Position numbers and translations under genes: made by a program
Source of the DNA: Thermoleophilia bacterium
GTDB lineage: Bacteria; Actinomycetota; Thermoleophilia; RBG-16-64-13
Direction of reading: 5' to 3'
DNA: 64,000 nt
Assembly (NCBI GenBank): GCA_027493445.1
Contig: JAOSKU010000001.1
Coordinates: forward strand, 4,107,845 to 4,171,844
Part shown: positions 9,215 to 18,004 of the stretch, one piece after another
How the letters are laid out: each line of letters starts with the position of its first letter
Position numbering within the stretch: position 1 is the first letter of the stretch
The notes under the pieces: generated by a model
Seen by the model: only the letters and a program-made list of their open reading frames with translations
Told to the model about the DNA's origin: nothing
Database searches by the model: none

Positions 9215-10720
9215 ATGCCAGGGTTCCCGGTGCAGATCAAAAAGATGGAGGTCCTGGGCCTCGGAGAGATCGAGGCTATCAGGGAGGCTGCCTTCGACGT
9301 CATGGCCACGACGGGCGTGATGGTCGGAGGCGAGGAGGCTCATCGCCTCCTCGAAGATGCAGGGTGCCACGTCGACCGGGAACGATCGATGGTGCGGTTC
9401 CCACGTGAGGTTGTGGAGACGGCACTTGCCGTGACTCCGCGGTCGTTCGTGCTCAAGGCGCAGGATGAGAGCAACTCCCTGGAGATCGGCAAGGACGATC
9501 ATCTCTACTTCTTCTCGTCGTGCGGTCTCCACACCGTCGACCTCGACACGTGGGAGCAGCGCGAACCGACCAGGAAGGAGTTCCACGACTTCGTCCGTGT
9601 TCTTGACTCGCTTCCCAATGTCGACGGCATTGCTCCGTTCATATGGTGGGGATTCGCAAGGGTGCCTCAGGCGATGCGCTTGCTGGAGAGCAATGCCGCG
9701 AAGCTGAGGCTCTCCACCAAGGCCCAGGGAGAGGGAGCGGTTCTCGGAAACGACACATGGAACGTCGAGATGGCCCGAGCTGTGGGTCAGGACCTGTGGA
9801 ACTTGGTCAACCCTGTCGCTCCGCTTGCGATCCCCGAAGAGGAGAGCGCGAAGATCATCAGGTTGGCGCGCGCGGACATGCCCTTCAGCGTGACTGCCGG
9901 GCCCACGCTGGGCGCCACCGCCCCAGCCACACTCGCGGGGGGTCTGGTGTCCAACGCGGCGGAACACCTGGCCGCGCTTGTCTTGGCTCAGGTCGTCCGG
10001 CCCGGGACCCGCTTCATCAGCGGTCACATGGCCCACGCACAGAACATGACGAATGGTTCACCCTTCTTCGGCCAGGTGACCAACGCTCTCCAGGCCGCGG
10101 GGTTCAACCAGTTGTGGGATCTACTTGGGGTGCCGACGTACAACACCTGCTCGACTTGGACAGGCTCCAAGTCGATCGACTATCAGGCGGGGTACGAGAC
10201 CGCCCTGGCCGCGACGATCGCAGCCGCCAGTGGGGCGAGTTTGCTCCCCATGCAGGGCGGGATGACAGCCCAACTCGCGGCCAGCCCAGTCAAGGCCATC
10301 ATCGACGACGACGTGGCCGGCATGATCGGTCGCTTCCTGCAGGGGATCGAGGTGACTGGGGACACCCTTGCGGTCGACCTCATCAAGCAGGTCGGGCCTA
10401 TGCCGGGCACGTATCTGGGAGAGGCGCACACGCGGGAGTGGTGGCGCAAGGAGCAGTACCGGCCGGTGGTCGCGGATCACTCCTCTTACGAAGAGTGGGC
10501 CACCTCCGGGAAGAAGGTGGCGCTGGACCACGCGCGGGAGAAGATGGACGCCCTCGTGGCCAGCCACCCCGGCACGCGTCTGTCGGCATCCCAAGAGGAG
10601 GCTGTCGAGTCCATCCTGCAAGAAGCGCGGGCCCACTACCGGAAGACAGGCCTCATCACCGAAGAGGAGTGGGCCGTCTACCAGGAGGATCTAAACAGCG
10701 ACGAATACCCATACGCCTGA
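9215..10720 (+). CDS. MttB-superfamily (trimethylamine methyltransferase-like) enzyme without pyrrolysine
   Basis: Substrate:corrinoid methyltransferase, 501 residues from ATG 9215 with a GAAGGAG ribosome site. Family features include the N-terminal helical region with TTGVMVGGEEAHRLLEDAG, the barrel strands NPVAPLAIPEE and SVTAGPTLGATAPATLAG, and CSTWTGSKSIDYQAGYE. No TAG interrupts the frame, so this is the non-pyrrolysine branch. That branch includes the glycine betaine, proline betaine, carnitine and gamma-butyrobetaine demethylases. Which quaternary or N-methyl compound it uses cannot be told from sequence. Neighbouring dehydrogenases and a hydantoinase-like enzyme argue for a larger methylated acid or lactam rather than trimethylamine (inference). 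Confidence 0.9.
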   Translation: MPGFPVQIKKMEVLGLGEIEAIREAAFDVMATTGVMVGGEEAHRLLEDAGCHVDRERSMVRFPREVVETALAVTPRSFVLKAQDESNSLEIGKDDHLYFFSSCGLHTVDLDTWEQREPTRKEFHDFVRVLDSLPNVDGIAPFIWWGFARVPQAMRLLESNAAKLRLSTKAQGEGAVLGNDTWNVEMARAVGQDLWNLVNPVAPLAIPEEESAKIIRLARADMPFSVTAGPTLGATAPATLAGGLVSNAAEHLAALVLAQVVRPGTRFISGHMAHAQNMTNGSPFFGQVTNALQAAGFNQLWDLLGVPTYNTCSTWTGSKSIDYQAGYETALAATIAAASGASLLPMQGGMTAQLAASPVKAIIDDDVAGMIGRFLQGIEVTGDTLAVDLIKQVGPMPGTYLGEAHTREWWRKEQYRPVVADHSSYEEWATSGKKVALDHAREKMDALVASHPGTRLSASQEEAVESILQEARAHYRKTGLITEEEWAVYQEDLNSDEYPYA

Positions 10721-10770
10721 GCGGGTCGGGCCGTCGACGAGTCGTCTGCCAAGAACGGGGGAGCAGGTCT

Positions 10771-11518
10771 ATGTCATTGGATGGAAAGGTTGCGATCGTC
10801 ACTGGAGGCACATCGGGGATAGGCCGGGCCGGGGCTCGGGCGCTCGTGGAGCACGGTGTTAGCGTGGTGGTCGCCGGACGTCGCGCCACCGAGGGCGCGG
10901 AGACGGTCAAAGAATTCGAGGGATTGGGGGAAGGCCTGCTTCATGCAGACCGACGTCTCCCGGCCCGACGAGTGTTGTCGGCTCGCCGATGAGACGGCGG
11001 CGCTCTATGGTGGCATCGACATCCTAGTGAATAGCGCGGGCAATTGGACGCTCCAGCCCATCGAGGAGGTCACCGAGGAGTCGTGGGATCGGCAGTTCGA
11101 CTGCAACCTCAAGGGTGCGTTCTTCTGCGCGCAGGCAGTCGTGCCTCACATGCTGCGACGGGGGGGTGGGAAGATCGTCAACATCTCGTCAGCCGCCGGC
11201 TTCATCGGCTTCCCGGGCGCGGCGGTCTACTGCGCCAGCAAAGGCGGCTTGGTGACCCTGACGAAGGCGCTCGCTGTTGAACTCGCCAGCCGCGGGATAA
11301 ACGTCAACGGCATCGCTCCCGGCAATGTGGAGACTCCCTTCAATGCCGACCTTATGGCGAATCCTGACTACTATCGCGCCATGGTCGAGATGACCCCGGT
11401 GGGCCGGAATGGACTGCCTGAAGACATCGCTCCGGCCATCATCTACTTGGTGGGAGATGGGTCCTCGTTCATGCAGGGCGCGACAATGATCATCGACGGC
11501 GGGGTGCTGGCGAAATGA
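10771..11518 (+). CDS. Short-chain dehydrogenase/reductase (SDR), one frameshift
   Basis: NAD(P)-dependent SDR of about 248 residues. ATG 10771 follows GGGGGAGCAGGTCT. The cofactor motif VTGGTSGIGRAGA lies at residues ~10-22. At the G5 run 10926-10930 the frame shifts by one base; removing one G restores GKACFMQTDVSRPDEC and the rest of the fold: DILVNSAG, the catalytic serine in ISSAAGF, YCASKGG (the YxxxK pair), and the C-terminal DGGVL. Every SDR landmark is present, so the indel is likely an assembly error. The stop overlaps the next gene (ATGAG). Probable role: oxidation or reduction of a hydroxy intermediate of the demethylated substrate. Confidence 0.87.
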
Positions 11519-12477
11519 GTGGGCCGCGGGTGCGCGCTGTCGCGGTGGTGGGCGCCGGGTTCCAGGGCGCCCAGATCGCCTACCGGTGCGCCCAGTATGG
11601 GCTCCAGGTTGCCGCTTTCGACGTGTCCCGCGCCGCCATGGAGAGGGCCGAACAAAGCGCGCGTGGGTGGGCCGAGGCTCACGTGGCCGCCGGTCGGCTG
11701 ACGGAGCTCGAGGCTGAGGATCTGCTGGCTCGGATCACGCTCGCCCCGACGTTGGACGCATGTGTGGCCGCCGTGGATCTGGTCATCGAGGCCGTGCCCG
11801 AGGTCCTGACACTGAAGCAAGACGTGTGGGAGCAGATCGATGTGGCCGCACCCCCCGGGGTCCTCCTGGGCACCAACAGTTCTTCCCTCAAGGGCTCGGA
11901 CATCGCCGTGCGCACCGCCCGGAAGGAACTCACGTTCAACGTCAACTTCGGCATGCCGGCCGAGTCCGACCTGATCGAGGTCATGTGGAACGACTGGACC
12001 TCGGAGCCGACCAAGTCGGCCGTGCGAACGTGGCTCGGCGCGCTGGGCATGGTCTACATCGAGAGCAAGAAGGAGATCAAGGGCTACGCGTTCAATCGAG
12101 TGTGGAGGGCAGTCAAGAAGGAGTGCTTGTTCCTCGCCGACCAGGGTTTTTGCGATCCCGAGGATCTCGACCGCGCGTTCATCATCGCCCTTGAGGCTCC
12201 GACCGGTCCCTTCCAACTCATGGACAAGATCGGCCTGGACGTGGTCCGGGACATCGAACTGAGCTACTACCAGGAGAGCGGTGACGAACGCGACCGCCCC
12301 CCGGCGCTTCTCGAGGAGATGGTCGCACGAGGCGACTTGGGGAGAAAGACGGGTCGCGGCTTCTACCAGTACCCCCATCCGAGCTTCGAACGCGAAGGTT
12401 GGCTTCTCAAGAAGGCTCACCCCCCCGAAGGCGTCAGCGGCGGCGCGATCTCGGCCACACAGGGAGGCCAAGCATGA
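11515..12477 (+). CDS. 3-hydroxyacyl-CoA dehydrogenase family protein (second copy, carnitine-dehydrogenase-like)
   Basis: 320-residue NAD-dependent dehydrogenase. It has the Rossmann motif VVGAGFQGAQIAYRCA at residues ~10-25, the EAVPEVLTLK segment, TNSSSLKGSDIA, and a C-terminal domain ending in RKTGRGFYQYP. It differs from the copy at 2624 in lacking the usual HFFNPP stretch, which is replaced by NVNFGMPAESDLIEV. The active-site region has therefore diverged, as in dehydrogenases of the superfamily that use free acids such as carnitine. Overlaps at both ends tie it to the operon. Role in oxidising a beta-hydroxy intermediate is inferred. Confidence 0.82.
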   Translation: MSGPRVRAVAVVGAGFQGAQIAYRCAQYGLQVAAFDVSRAAMERAEQSARGWAEAHVAAGRLTELEAEDLLARITLAPTLDACVAAVDLVIEAVPEVLTLKQDVWEQIDVAAPPGVLLGTNSSSLKGSDIAVRTARKELTFNVNFGMPAESDLIEVMWNDWTSEPTKSAVRTWLGALGMVYIESKKEIKGYAFNRVWRAVKKECLFLADQGFCDPEDLDRAFIIALEAPTGPFQLMDKIGLDVVRDIELSYYQESGDERDRPPALLEEMVARGDLGRKTGRGFYQYPHPSFEREGWLLKKAHPPEGVSGGAISATQGGQA

Positions 12478-12986
12478 CCGGCATCATCGTGCCAGCGGCA
12501 GCAGGGTCCGACTGCACGGCATTCGCCCTGCCCCGGATCAGTCAAGTGGGTGTCGTCGTGCGCGACGTGAGGAGGGCGGCCGAATACTACTCTTTCATGT
12601 TCGGCCTCGGTCCTTTCACCATCTACGATTTCACACCCGACAAGCAGTGGTACAAGGAGCAACCCTCCCACCTGACAATGCGTCAAGGCAAGACCATGTG
12701 GGGTGACATTGAACTCGAGCTGATGCAACCCCTCGAAGGGGAGTCGCTCTTCCAAGACTACCTGGACGAGGTCGGCGAGGGCATCCAGCACTTGGGTTTC
12801 AACGTCCGCAGCTTCGACGAGGCGGCTTCAGCCATGCGGACAGCCGGTTTCGAACCTGTCATGCGGGCAGAGAGCTACGTCGAAACGTATCAAGGAATCG
12901 TCAAGGCGGCGGTGTTCGACACTCGTCGAGTTGGCGGGATGCTCTTCGAGGTGATCTGGAAGTCCTGGCTGCCGGAGTGCGCGTGA
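12474..12986 (+). CDS. VOC (glyoxalase/bleomycin-resistance fold) family protein
   Basis: 170-residue vicinal-oxygen-chelate protein starting at ATG 12474. The two beta-alpha-beta-beta-beta modules are visible: ISQVGVVVRDVRRAAEYYSF near residues 22-41 and EGIQHLGFNVRSFDEAASAM near 102-121. A metal-binding His sits in QHLGF and a Glu in the C-terminal LFEVIWKSW. The spacing resembles methylmalonyl-CoA epimerase and related lyases or isomerases. In this operon it could epimerise or hydrolyse a CoA-linked intermediate before the acyl-CoA synthetase step, but the family is functionally broad. Confidence 0.8.
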   Translation: MTGIIVPAAAGSDCTAFALPRISQVGVVVRDVRRAAEYYSFMFGLGPFTIYDFTPDKQWYKEQPSHLTMRQGKTMWGDIELELMQPLEGESLFQDYLDEVGEGIQHLGFNVRSFDEAASAMRTAGFEPVMRAESYVETYQGIVKAAVFDTRRVGGMLFEVIWKSWLPECA

Positions 12987-14362
12987 GGGCAACAGCGGGC
13001 AGTCTGGATCGCCTGTTCAACGCCCGCCATGTGGCCGTGGTCGGGGCTTCTCCGGACTCCAGCAAGCTGGGACACATCACGCTGCGCTCGATTCTTGACG
13101 GCGGGTTCAGCGGCGATCTGTACCCCGTGAACCCCCGCGGAGGTGAGATCCTGGGGCTACCCGCCTACCGCTCGCTTCTCGATATCCCGGGCACGCTCGA
13201 CTTGGTCGTCCTTGTCGTGCCAGCTGAGCGCACAGCCCGTCTACTCGAGGAGGCCGCCGACAAAGGAGCGGCCGGCGCCTTCATCCTCAGCGCCGGCTTT
13301 CGGGAAGCAGGTCGCGACGACCTCGAAGACCAGATTCGTGCCATTGCCCGCACTCGCGGTCTCAGGCTCGTCGGGCCGAACATCCAGGGGGTCAGCTACC
13401 TCCCCAACAAGCTCTGCGCGGTGTTCTGGCCCGTGGTCAGGCGGCTTGGGCCCCTGGGAATCGTGGGCCAGAGCGGGACGGTCACGGCGGCGTTGGCCGA
13501 CTGGGCGGAGGGCGAGGGACTCGGCCTTTCCTCGGTCGTCAATCTAGGTAACCAGACGGACGTGTGCGAGTCGGACGTGCTCGAGTTCCTGAGCGAGGAT
13601 GGAGTCACCGGTGCGATAGCACTCCACTTGGAGGGGTTGCGCGACGGGCGCCGTTTCTTGGAGGTTGCGGCTGCCGCGACGATGCGGACGCGGGTGGCCG
13701 TCCTGAAGGCCGGATGGTCCTCGGGTGGTCAACGGGCGGCTGCCTCGCACACAGCCGCTCTCGCTGGCCGCGACGGAGTGTTCTCGGGGGCGTGCCGGCA
13801 GCACGGCCTCGTACGTGCCGACGACCTGGAGTCGTTGTACGACTCGGCCAAGGCGCTCGCTCTTCTGGATCTTCCCCGAGGCAGACGTCTTCTGGTCGTG
13901 TCGACGTCTGGCGGTGCGGGAACCTTGGCCGCCGACGCCGCCGAGCGGCGCGGCTTGGTACTGCCTCCCCTCCCCGAGTCGATGGTAGCAGAGCTTGTGG
14001 AACTCGGTCTGCCGCCGAACTGTTCGATGAGCAACCCATTGGATCTCGCTTCCCTGGATCGGGACCACTTCGCCGCCGCAATTGCCCTTGCGTATCGGAG
14101 TGAACCGTTCGACATGATTCTTGCTGCCATTGGAGACCCTGTCGAGTGGGTCGAAGAGAGCGCCGAGCTGTTGCGCGGGGTTCAGAACACGACTGCCGTC
14201 GCATTTCTCGGCGGTGGCGAGGTGGAGGCCAAGGCAAGAGTGACCCTACAATCGGATGGTGTCCCCGTGTTCCCGACCCCGGAGAGGGCCGTCGGCGCCT
14301 TGGGGGCGACGGTATGGTTGGCTGAGTTCAGGCGCTCGCGTGTCGAGCGGGAGGCGGAATGA
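12983..14362 (+). CDS. ADP-forming acyl-CoA synthetase, CoA-binding (alpha) subunit
   Basis: Subunit of a nucleoside-diphosphate-forming acetyl/acyl-CoA synthetase (Acd type), 459 residues if GTG 12983 is used, which overlaps the previous stop as elsewhere in this operon. An N-terminal CoA-binding Rossmann domain is seen (VAVVGASPDSSKLGHITL, then YPVNPRGGEILGLPAY). Next is the succinyl-CoA-ligase-like domain with GIVGQSGTV and KAGWSSGGQRAAASHTAAL, where the His is the expected phospho-carrier. The ATP-grasp half is the next gene, so the enzyme is split. It would convert the final acyl-CoA to the free acid while making ATP, giving the pathway an energy yield. Confidence 0.88.
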   Translation: MRATAGSLDRLFNARHVAVVGASPDSSKLGHITLRSILDGGFSGDLYPVNPRGGEILGLPAYRSLLDIPGTLDLVVLVVPAERTARLLEEAADKGAAGAFILSAGFREAGRDDLEDQIRAIARTRGLRLVGPNIQGVSYLPNKLCAVFWPVVRRLGPLGIVGQSGTVTAALADWAEGEGLGLSSVVNLGNQTDVCESDVLEFLSEDGVTGAIALHLEGLRDGRRFLEVAAAATMRTRVAVLKAGWSSGGQRAAASHTAALAGRDGVFSGACRQHGLVRADDLESLYDSAKALALLDLPRGRRLLVVSTSGGAGTLAADAAERRGLVLPPLPESMVAELVELGLPPNCSMSNPLDLASLDRDHFAAAIALAYRSEPFDMILAAIGDPVEWVEESAELLRGVQNTTAVAFLGGGEVEAKARVTLQSDGVPVFPTPERAVGALGATVWLAEFRRSRVEREAE

Positions 14363-15087
14363 TGGTGACGAAAGAGGCTCGACTCGCACCGGCGACGACA
14401 CTTCTGTGTGAAGTCGAGGCAGCCACTTTGCTGCGCGACTACGGCATCGCTTATCCTGAGCATGGTCTGGCGGCTACTGCCGCAGAGGCGGTCGTCGTGG
14501 CGGGCCGTTTGGGGTACCCGGTCGTAATGAAGCTGATCTCGCCCGACGTGGTCCACAAGAGTGACGTCGGCGGGGTCCTCGTGGGACTCGCTGATGGACC
14601 CATGGTAGAGCGGGGTTTCCAGAAGATCCTGGACGCCGTATCGACGCACGTGCCTGACGCGCGAGTCGTCGGCATGTTGGTGTGTCGCCAAGCACCACCG
14701 GGCACCGAGGTGATCGTGGGCGGGTTCCAAGAGCCGGTGTTCGGCCCGGCCGTCTGCGTCGGCCTTGGGGGTGTGTGGGCCGAGGTGTTGCACGACGTCG
14801 TATTCAGAGTCGCGCCAGTCGATCCGATCGACGCCCGTGAGATGCTTCGCGAACTCGTCGCATACCCGGTGCTGAGAGGAGCACGAGGCGCCTCCCCCTG
14901 TGACTTAGAGGCCCTGGAAGGCCTCGTGGCAGCAGTGTCGCGCGTGATCGCCGAGCGGCCCGATATCATGGAGCTCGACCTCAATCCAGTTCGTCTGTTC
15001 GAGACGGGCGCGCTTGCCCTCGACGCGCGGGTGCTCCTCTCGAACTCAGCGCGCGCCCACGCCTTTTCGACCGGAGGGGGAACATGA
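14359..15087 (+). CDS. ADP-forming acyl-CoA synthetase, ATP-grasp (beta) subunit
   Basis: 242-residue ATP-grasp partner of the preceding subunit. It begins with EVEAATLLRDYGIAYPEHGLA, then GYPVVMKLISPDVVHKSDVGGV, the family's nucleotide-binding lysine and succinate-thiokinase-like motif. MELDLNPVRLF follows near the C-terminus, supplying acidic metal ligands. ATG 14359 overlaps the alpha-subunit stop (ATGATG). Together the two genes form the energy-conserving last enzyme of the inferred pathway. No second synthetase lies in the operon, so CoA activation of the substrate probably occurs by transfer or elsewhere. Confidence 0.88.
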   Translation: MMVTKEARLAPATTLLCEVEAATLLRDYGIAYPEHGLAATAAEAVVVAGRLGYPVVMKLISPDVVHKSDVGGVLVGLADGPMVERGFQKILDAVSTHVPDARVVGMLVCRQAPPGTEVIVGGFQEPVFGPAVCVGLGGVWAEVLHDVVFRVAPVDPIDAREMLRELVAYPVLRGARGASPCDLEALEGLVAAVSRVIAERPDIMELDLNPVRLFETGALALDARVLLSNSARAHAFSTGGGT

Positions 15088-15749
15088 ACTCACGCGCCAA
15101 CCGCGCCGACCCCGGCGGAGCCGCTCGAGCGAGCGACGTGATCGTCGAGCAGCTTCGCAGGATGATCGTCACGCTCCAGTTGGAGCCGGGGGCCGTTGTC
15201 ACGGAGGTCTACCTGATGGAGCTGCTGAAGTGCAGCCGGACGCCACTGCGCGAAGCCCTCCAGCAACTCGCGCAAGAGCATTTGGTCGTCGCGGTTCCCC
15301 GGCGGGGGGTGTGGATCGCGGACATGAGCGTCTTCGATTTCGGCCAGTTGATGGAGACGACAAGTTGGCTGTTTCGTCTCGTTGCTCGGCTCGCGGCCGA
15401 GCACGCGTCGAGCGATGAACTGGACAGGATGGCCCAAATCCTTGACGAAGCTGAGAGGGCCGATGCCGCAGGCGACATGCCGAGGGCTGCGGAGCTCGAC
15501 TTCGAGTTTCACTCCGTCATGGCTGGTGCTTCTCGGAATCACTACGCGGTCGATGCGCTGGTCCCCCTGCAGCGGCTTGTGACGCGGTTCTCCTTCGTAG
15601 GGTTCCGGAAGTCTGGCTCGGCTCAGGGTGCCATCGAAGATCACCACCGCATCCTCGAAGCGTTGCAGGCCCGAGATGCAGACCTGGCCGATCACCGAGC
15701 GACGGAGCACGCGGAGCATGGTCGCGACCGCATACGCGCTGGCCTTTAG
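15084..15749 (+). CDS. GntR-family (FadR/FCD subfamily) transcriptional regulator
   Basis: 221-residue repressor-type regulator. It has the N-terminal winged helix with KCSRTPLREALQQLAQEHLV (residues ~50-69) and a C-terminal all-helical FCD ligand domain containing FEFHSVMAGASRN and the H-x3-H-like DHHRILEALQARD. Such domains bind small carboxylic acids, often through a metal. It is the last gene of the operon, overlaps the ATP-grasp gene by four bases, and probably senses the pathway substrate or product. Its operator would be upstream of the operon start, outside the window. Confidence 0.88.
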   Translation: MNSRANRADPGGAARASDVIVEQLRRMIVTLQLEPGAVVTEVYLMELLKCSRTPLREALQQLAQEHLVVAVPRRGVWIADMSVFDFGQLMETTSWLFRLVARLAAEHASSDELDRMAQILDEAERADAAGDMPRAAELDFEFHSVMAGASRNHYAVDALVPLQRLVTRFSFVGFRKSGSAQGAIEDHHRILEALQARDADLADHRATEHAEHGRDRIRAGL

Positions 15750-16141
15750 GCGCCTCTGGAAGCTTGTACTGTCCTTCGTGTTCCTCGCAGAGCCGGCGGC
15801 GTCGAGAGTCCCTGCGGCTCGAGCGGGAGGCAGCGGCTCATGGTTTTGAGAAGCCAACTCTCACCCTCAGAATCGGCCCTGTTCCCCTGCGGGACCAATT
15901 CTTTTCCCACAGCACTCAATTTGAGGCAGGACTCCGTGAATCCCCTTGGCCGAAAGTCGGGCCAAAAGGGTGACGGTCTAGGGGGACCCGTAGGCTGTCT
16001 CCCTGCCAACGCCGTGCCAACGCCGGGGTTGGCCACCCTTGGACGTGGTTAGTCCAGGATGACCCGAGAATACGCGAACGTGCAGCCTTTCCTGGTCAGC
16101 GTTGACCCTCCCTGACCCCCCTTGTACTGGCCGCATCATCC
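15750..16141 (+). other. Gene-free stretch left of the tRNA-Phe repeat
   Basis: About 390 bases without a convincing gene. A short hairpin (GCCAAC and GTTGGC arms around 16016-16033) lies within it. Bases 16018-16034 match a 17-base stretch at 60584-60600. No 5' half of a tRNA-Phe gene is present next to the repeat. Confidence 0.5.
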
Positions 16142-16185
16142 CTGAAAATCATGGTGTCCCCGGTTCAAGTCCGGGTCCCGCCACC
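16142..16185 (+). repeat. Left 44-bp tRNA-Phe 3'-half repeat (attachment-site core)
   Basis: Identical to 56832-56875. The sequence runs from anticodon-loop position 32 (loop CTGAAAA, anticodon GAA, phenylalanine) through the T arm (CCCGG, TTCAAGT, CCGGG) and the acceptor 3' strand TCCCGCC-A-CC. The next base is T, so CCA is not completed. The matching 5' acceptor strand and D arm are absent upstream. A repeat beginning exactly at the anticodon loop is the classic att core of tyrosine integrases. Confidence 0.85.
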
Positions 16186-16368
16186 TAAAGCCCCTGCTAA
16201 AGTTGGATGGTCGTTTCTTCAATGGGAGACGGGTCCGAAGCACTCATGCCGTCCACGCGGGCGAGTGGTATGACCGAATGGTGGCGGCGCTAGTCCAGAC
16301 CTGATCCAACGAGGAGGCGCAAGGTTCCAGGCGTGACGCGGCCCTTGAACAGGAGAGACAAAGCTCAA

Positions 16369-16896
16369 TCAGACCAGCAACTCGCGCAACTCTTCCCGCG
16401 TGTTTCCGTCTGCCCGGGCAGAGCTGATGGCGGCATTGACCTCCATAGTCTCTTCGGAGACTTCCAGCAAGTCTGGATTGACGGAATATCCCTTGGCAGT
16501 CACGAGCCACCGCAGAACTGGCGCAAGGTGCCAGATTGTAAGCTTGCCTTCATGGATTGGCGCTGGTCCGCCCGACGTGCAGGAGACAAGCAGTTTGCGC
16601 AGATTCTGACGAGAGCGGCCTACGATTTCTGCGATGTCCGTGATGCCAACCAGATCCGGGCTCACCTCATTGAGCACCGCTTCCGGCAAAGCTCGCTTCA
16701 CATCGGTGATAGCGCTGAATATGGCGCCGCGTGCGGAGTCGGCCTCTCGGACGAATTCAAGGGCGATACGACCGGCATGACCGATGCCGATCAAGGCATC
16801 GTCGCACCCGCTATCACCCAGGCGTTCAAGCAGCTCGTCCGAGTGCGCCTGGTCTGCCGGCAGGGAGAAGCGCAGAGTGAACTCATACTCCTTCAT
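16369..16896 (-). CDS. HTH-type antitoxin-like partner of the HicA-like protein
   Basis: About 175 residues starting at an internal Met (MKEYEFTLRFSLP) at 16896, ten bases after the stop of the upstream small gene; a longer start at 16998 is possible but overlaps that gene. The N-terminal half resembles a small alpha/beta sensor domain. The middle TDIAEIVGRSRQNLRKLL is a helix-turn-helix. This architecture is recurrent in bacteria directly downstream of the HicA-like small protein and is treated here as its antitoxin (family knowledge; the pair is poorly characterised). It sits just inside the left repeat and may stabilise the island. Confidence 0.65.
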   Translation of the reverse strand: MKEYEFTLRFSLPADQAHSDELLERLGDSGCDDALIGIGHAGRIALEFVREADSARGAIFSAITDVKRALPEAVLNEVSPDLVGITDIAEIVGRSRQNLRKLLVSCTSGGPAPIHEGKLTIWHLAPVLRWLVTAKGYSVNPDLLEVSEETMEVNAAISSARADGNTREELRELLV

Positions 16897-16906
16897 CGTC
16901 CTATTC

Positions 16907-17170
16907 CTATTGAGCGGCACTGGATTTGCCACCCGTGCAACCGTCGACCTTTCGTATGATTTGCCTGGCGTGGGTCTCAGAATTCCTCGGAGTCCCACTG
17001 ATGCTCACTATGCAGAACTCGCCACACCTACAGTTCGGGTCATCGTGGGGGCAATAGAGCCTTCCCCAAGCGTGAGAACTCTTGCCCGTTGGCTCCACCC
17101 GCCATCCTTTGCCCTCCGCGTACTGTAGCGCCTTTTCGATGTCAGCATTTGGATGCCTATTCCTGGACAA
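16907..17170 (-). CDS. Small HicA-like toxin candidate
   Basis: 87-residue basic protein. It reads as an alpha/beta fold with a glycine-rich turn, then SSHAWGRLYCPHDDPNCRCG, a conserved His-x-Trp-Gly-Arg region with several Cys residues, and ends HARQIIRKVDGC. The lysine-rich start, the exposed His and the length recall HicA mRNA interferases, but the Cys-rich loop is distinctive. It is transcribed first, immediately ahead of the HTH partner at 16896-16369, the usual toxin-first layout of HicAB/HigBA systems. Toxin activity is inferred. Confidence 0.6.
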   Translation of the reverse strand: MSRNRHPNADIEKALQYAEGKGWRVEPTGKSSHAWGRLYCPHDDPNCRCGEFCIVSISGTPRNSETHARQIIRKVDGCTGGKSSAAQ

Positions 17171-17429
17171 GTCCTTGTTCTCCTATGAGGTAGGCTACCC
17201 CAGTCCGCTTTGGTTGTCAACTGACAACTGGTGCTGCCGCGATCTCTTGGAAGAGAAGCGCCTGGCCGTCAGGGTATCCCATACACTACGCTTTGGCCCC
17301 TGTACGACACGGTCAGGTTCCTTGGGCATCAGCGTGGGGGCGGGAAACCGCTTTGCCTTCGGCCGTCACCCGTCGTTGATCGGGCGGGTCCGCAGCCTGC
17401 CCGCTCCGCGGTACTAGGCTGTTGGAGAG

Positions 17430-17984
17430 AGCCGTCATCGTGCCCAGTGACGGTTGTGCCAAGGGCCTCTGCCACCCGGACCCACCCCGGATCCTCCAGC
17501 CCCTCCAGACGCCGCAGGTAGGTGGTGGTGACCGCGAGCGCGGAGTGATCGAGGAACCGGGAGACCTCCTCGATGGACTGCCCGGCCTCCCTCCTCAGCT
17601 TCGCCGCCGAGTGCCGGTTATGCCGACATCGGGATAATGTCTGAGCCCGTGCAGGGTGATCTTCGGCACCTTGGCCGTCTTCACCCGGGCGGCGAAGATC
17701 TGGCTGATCCTCTCTGGCCGCCAGGCGCTCCCGTCCTCCCGGGTGAAGACGAGGCCGGTATTCGTCCAGGCCGGACCCCAGGCAAGACTCTCCTCCCGTT
17801 GCTCTCGACGCCAAGCCTTGAGGACTGAGACCGGCATCGGATCAAGTGTTACCGAGCGATGTCCCCCTGGGTCTTGGGTTCGCTGATCACCACGTCCTTG
17901 TTCACGGGCACCGGAGAGGCGTGTCCGAAACGGGGACAGGATCCTCTCCGGGGTCTGGTTGATTCCAGCAGCCTCTTCCGGCAC
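17430..17984 (-). pseudogene. Tyrosine recombinase (integrase) relic, C-terminal catalytic domain, frameshifted
   Basis: Remains of a phage/ICE-type tyrosine integrase reading toward the left repeat. The first frame holds VLKAWRREQREESLAWG and FTREDGSAWRPERISQIF and then the catalytic box LHGLRH. A second frame continues with SAAKLRREAGQSIEEVSRFL and DHSALAVTTTYLRRLEG, which carries the final box and the nucleophilic Tyr. The core-binding N-terminal half is missing and there is at least one frameshift, so it is not functional as written. Position and orientation match an integrase that used the tRNA-Phe site at 16142. Confidence 0.8.
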
Positions 17985-18004
17985 TTGTGTTTGCGGCCCC
18001 GTCT

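Noticed and set aside
16018..16034. 17-base match to 60584-60600 as a third att site
   Set aside because: It is unrelated to the tRNA-Phe core and is mostly a GC-rich palindrome, so chance or a minor repeat is as likely.
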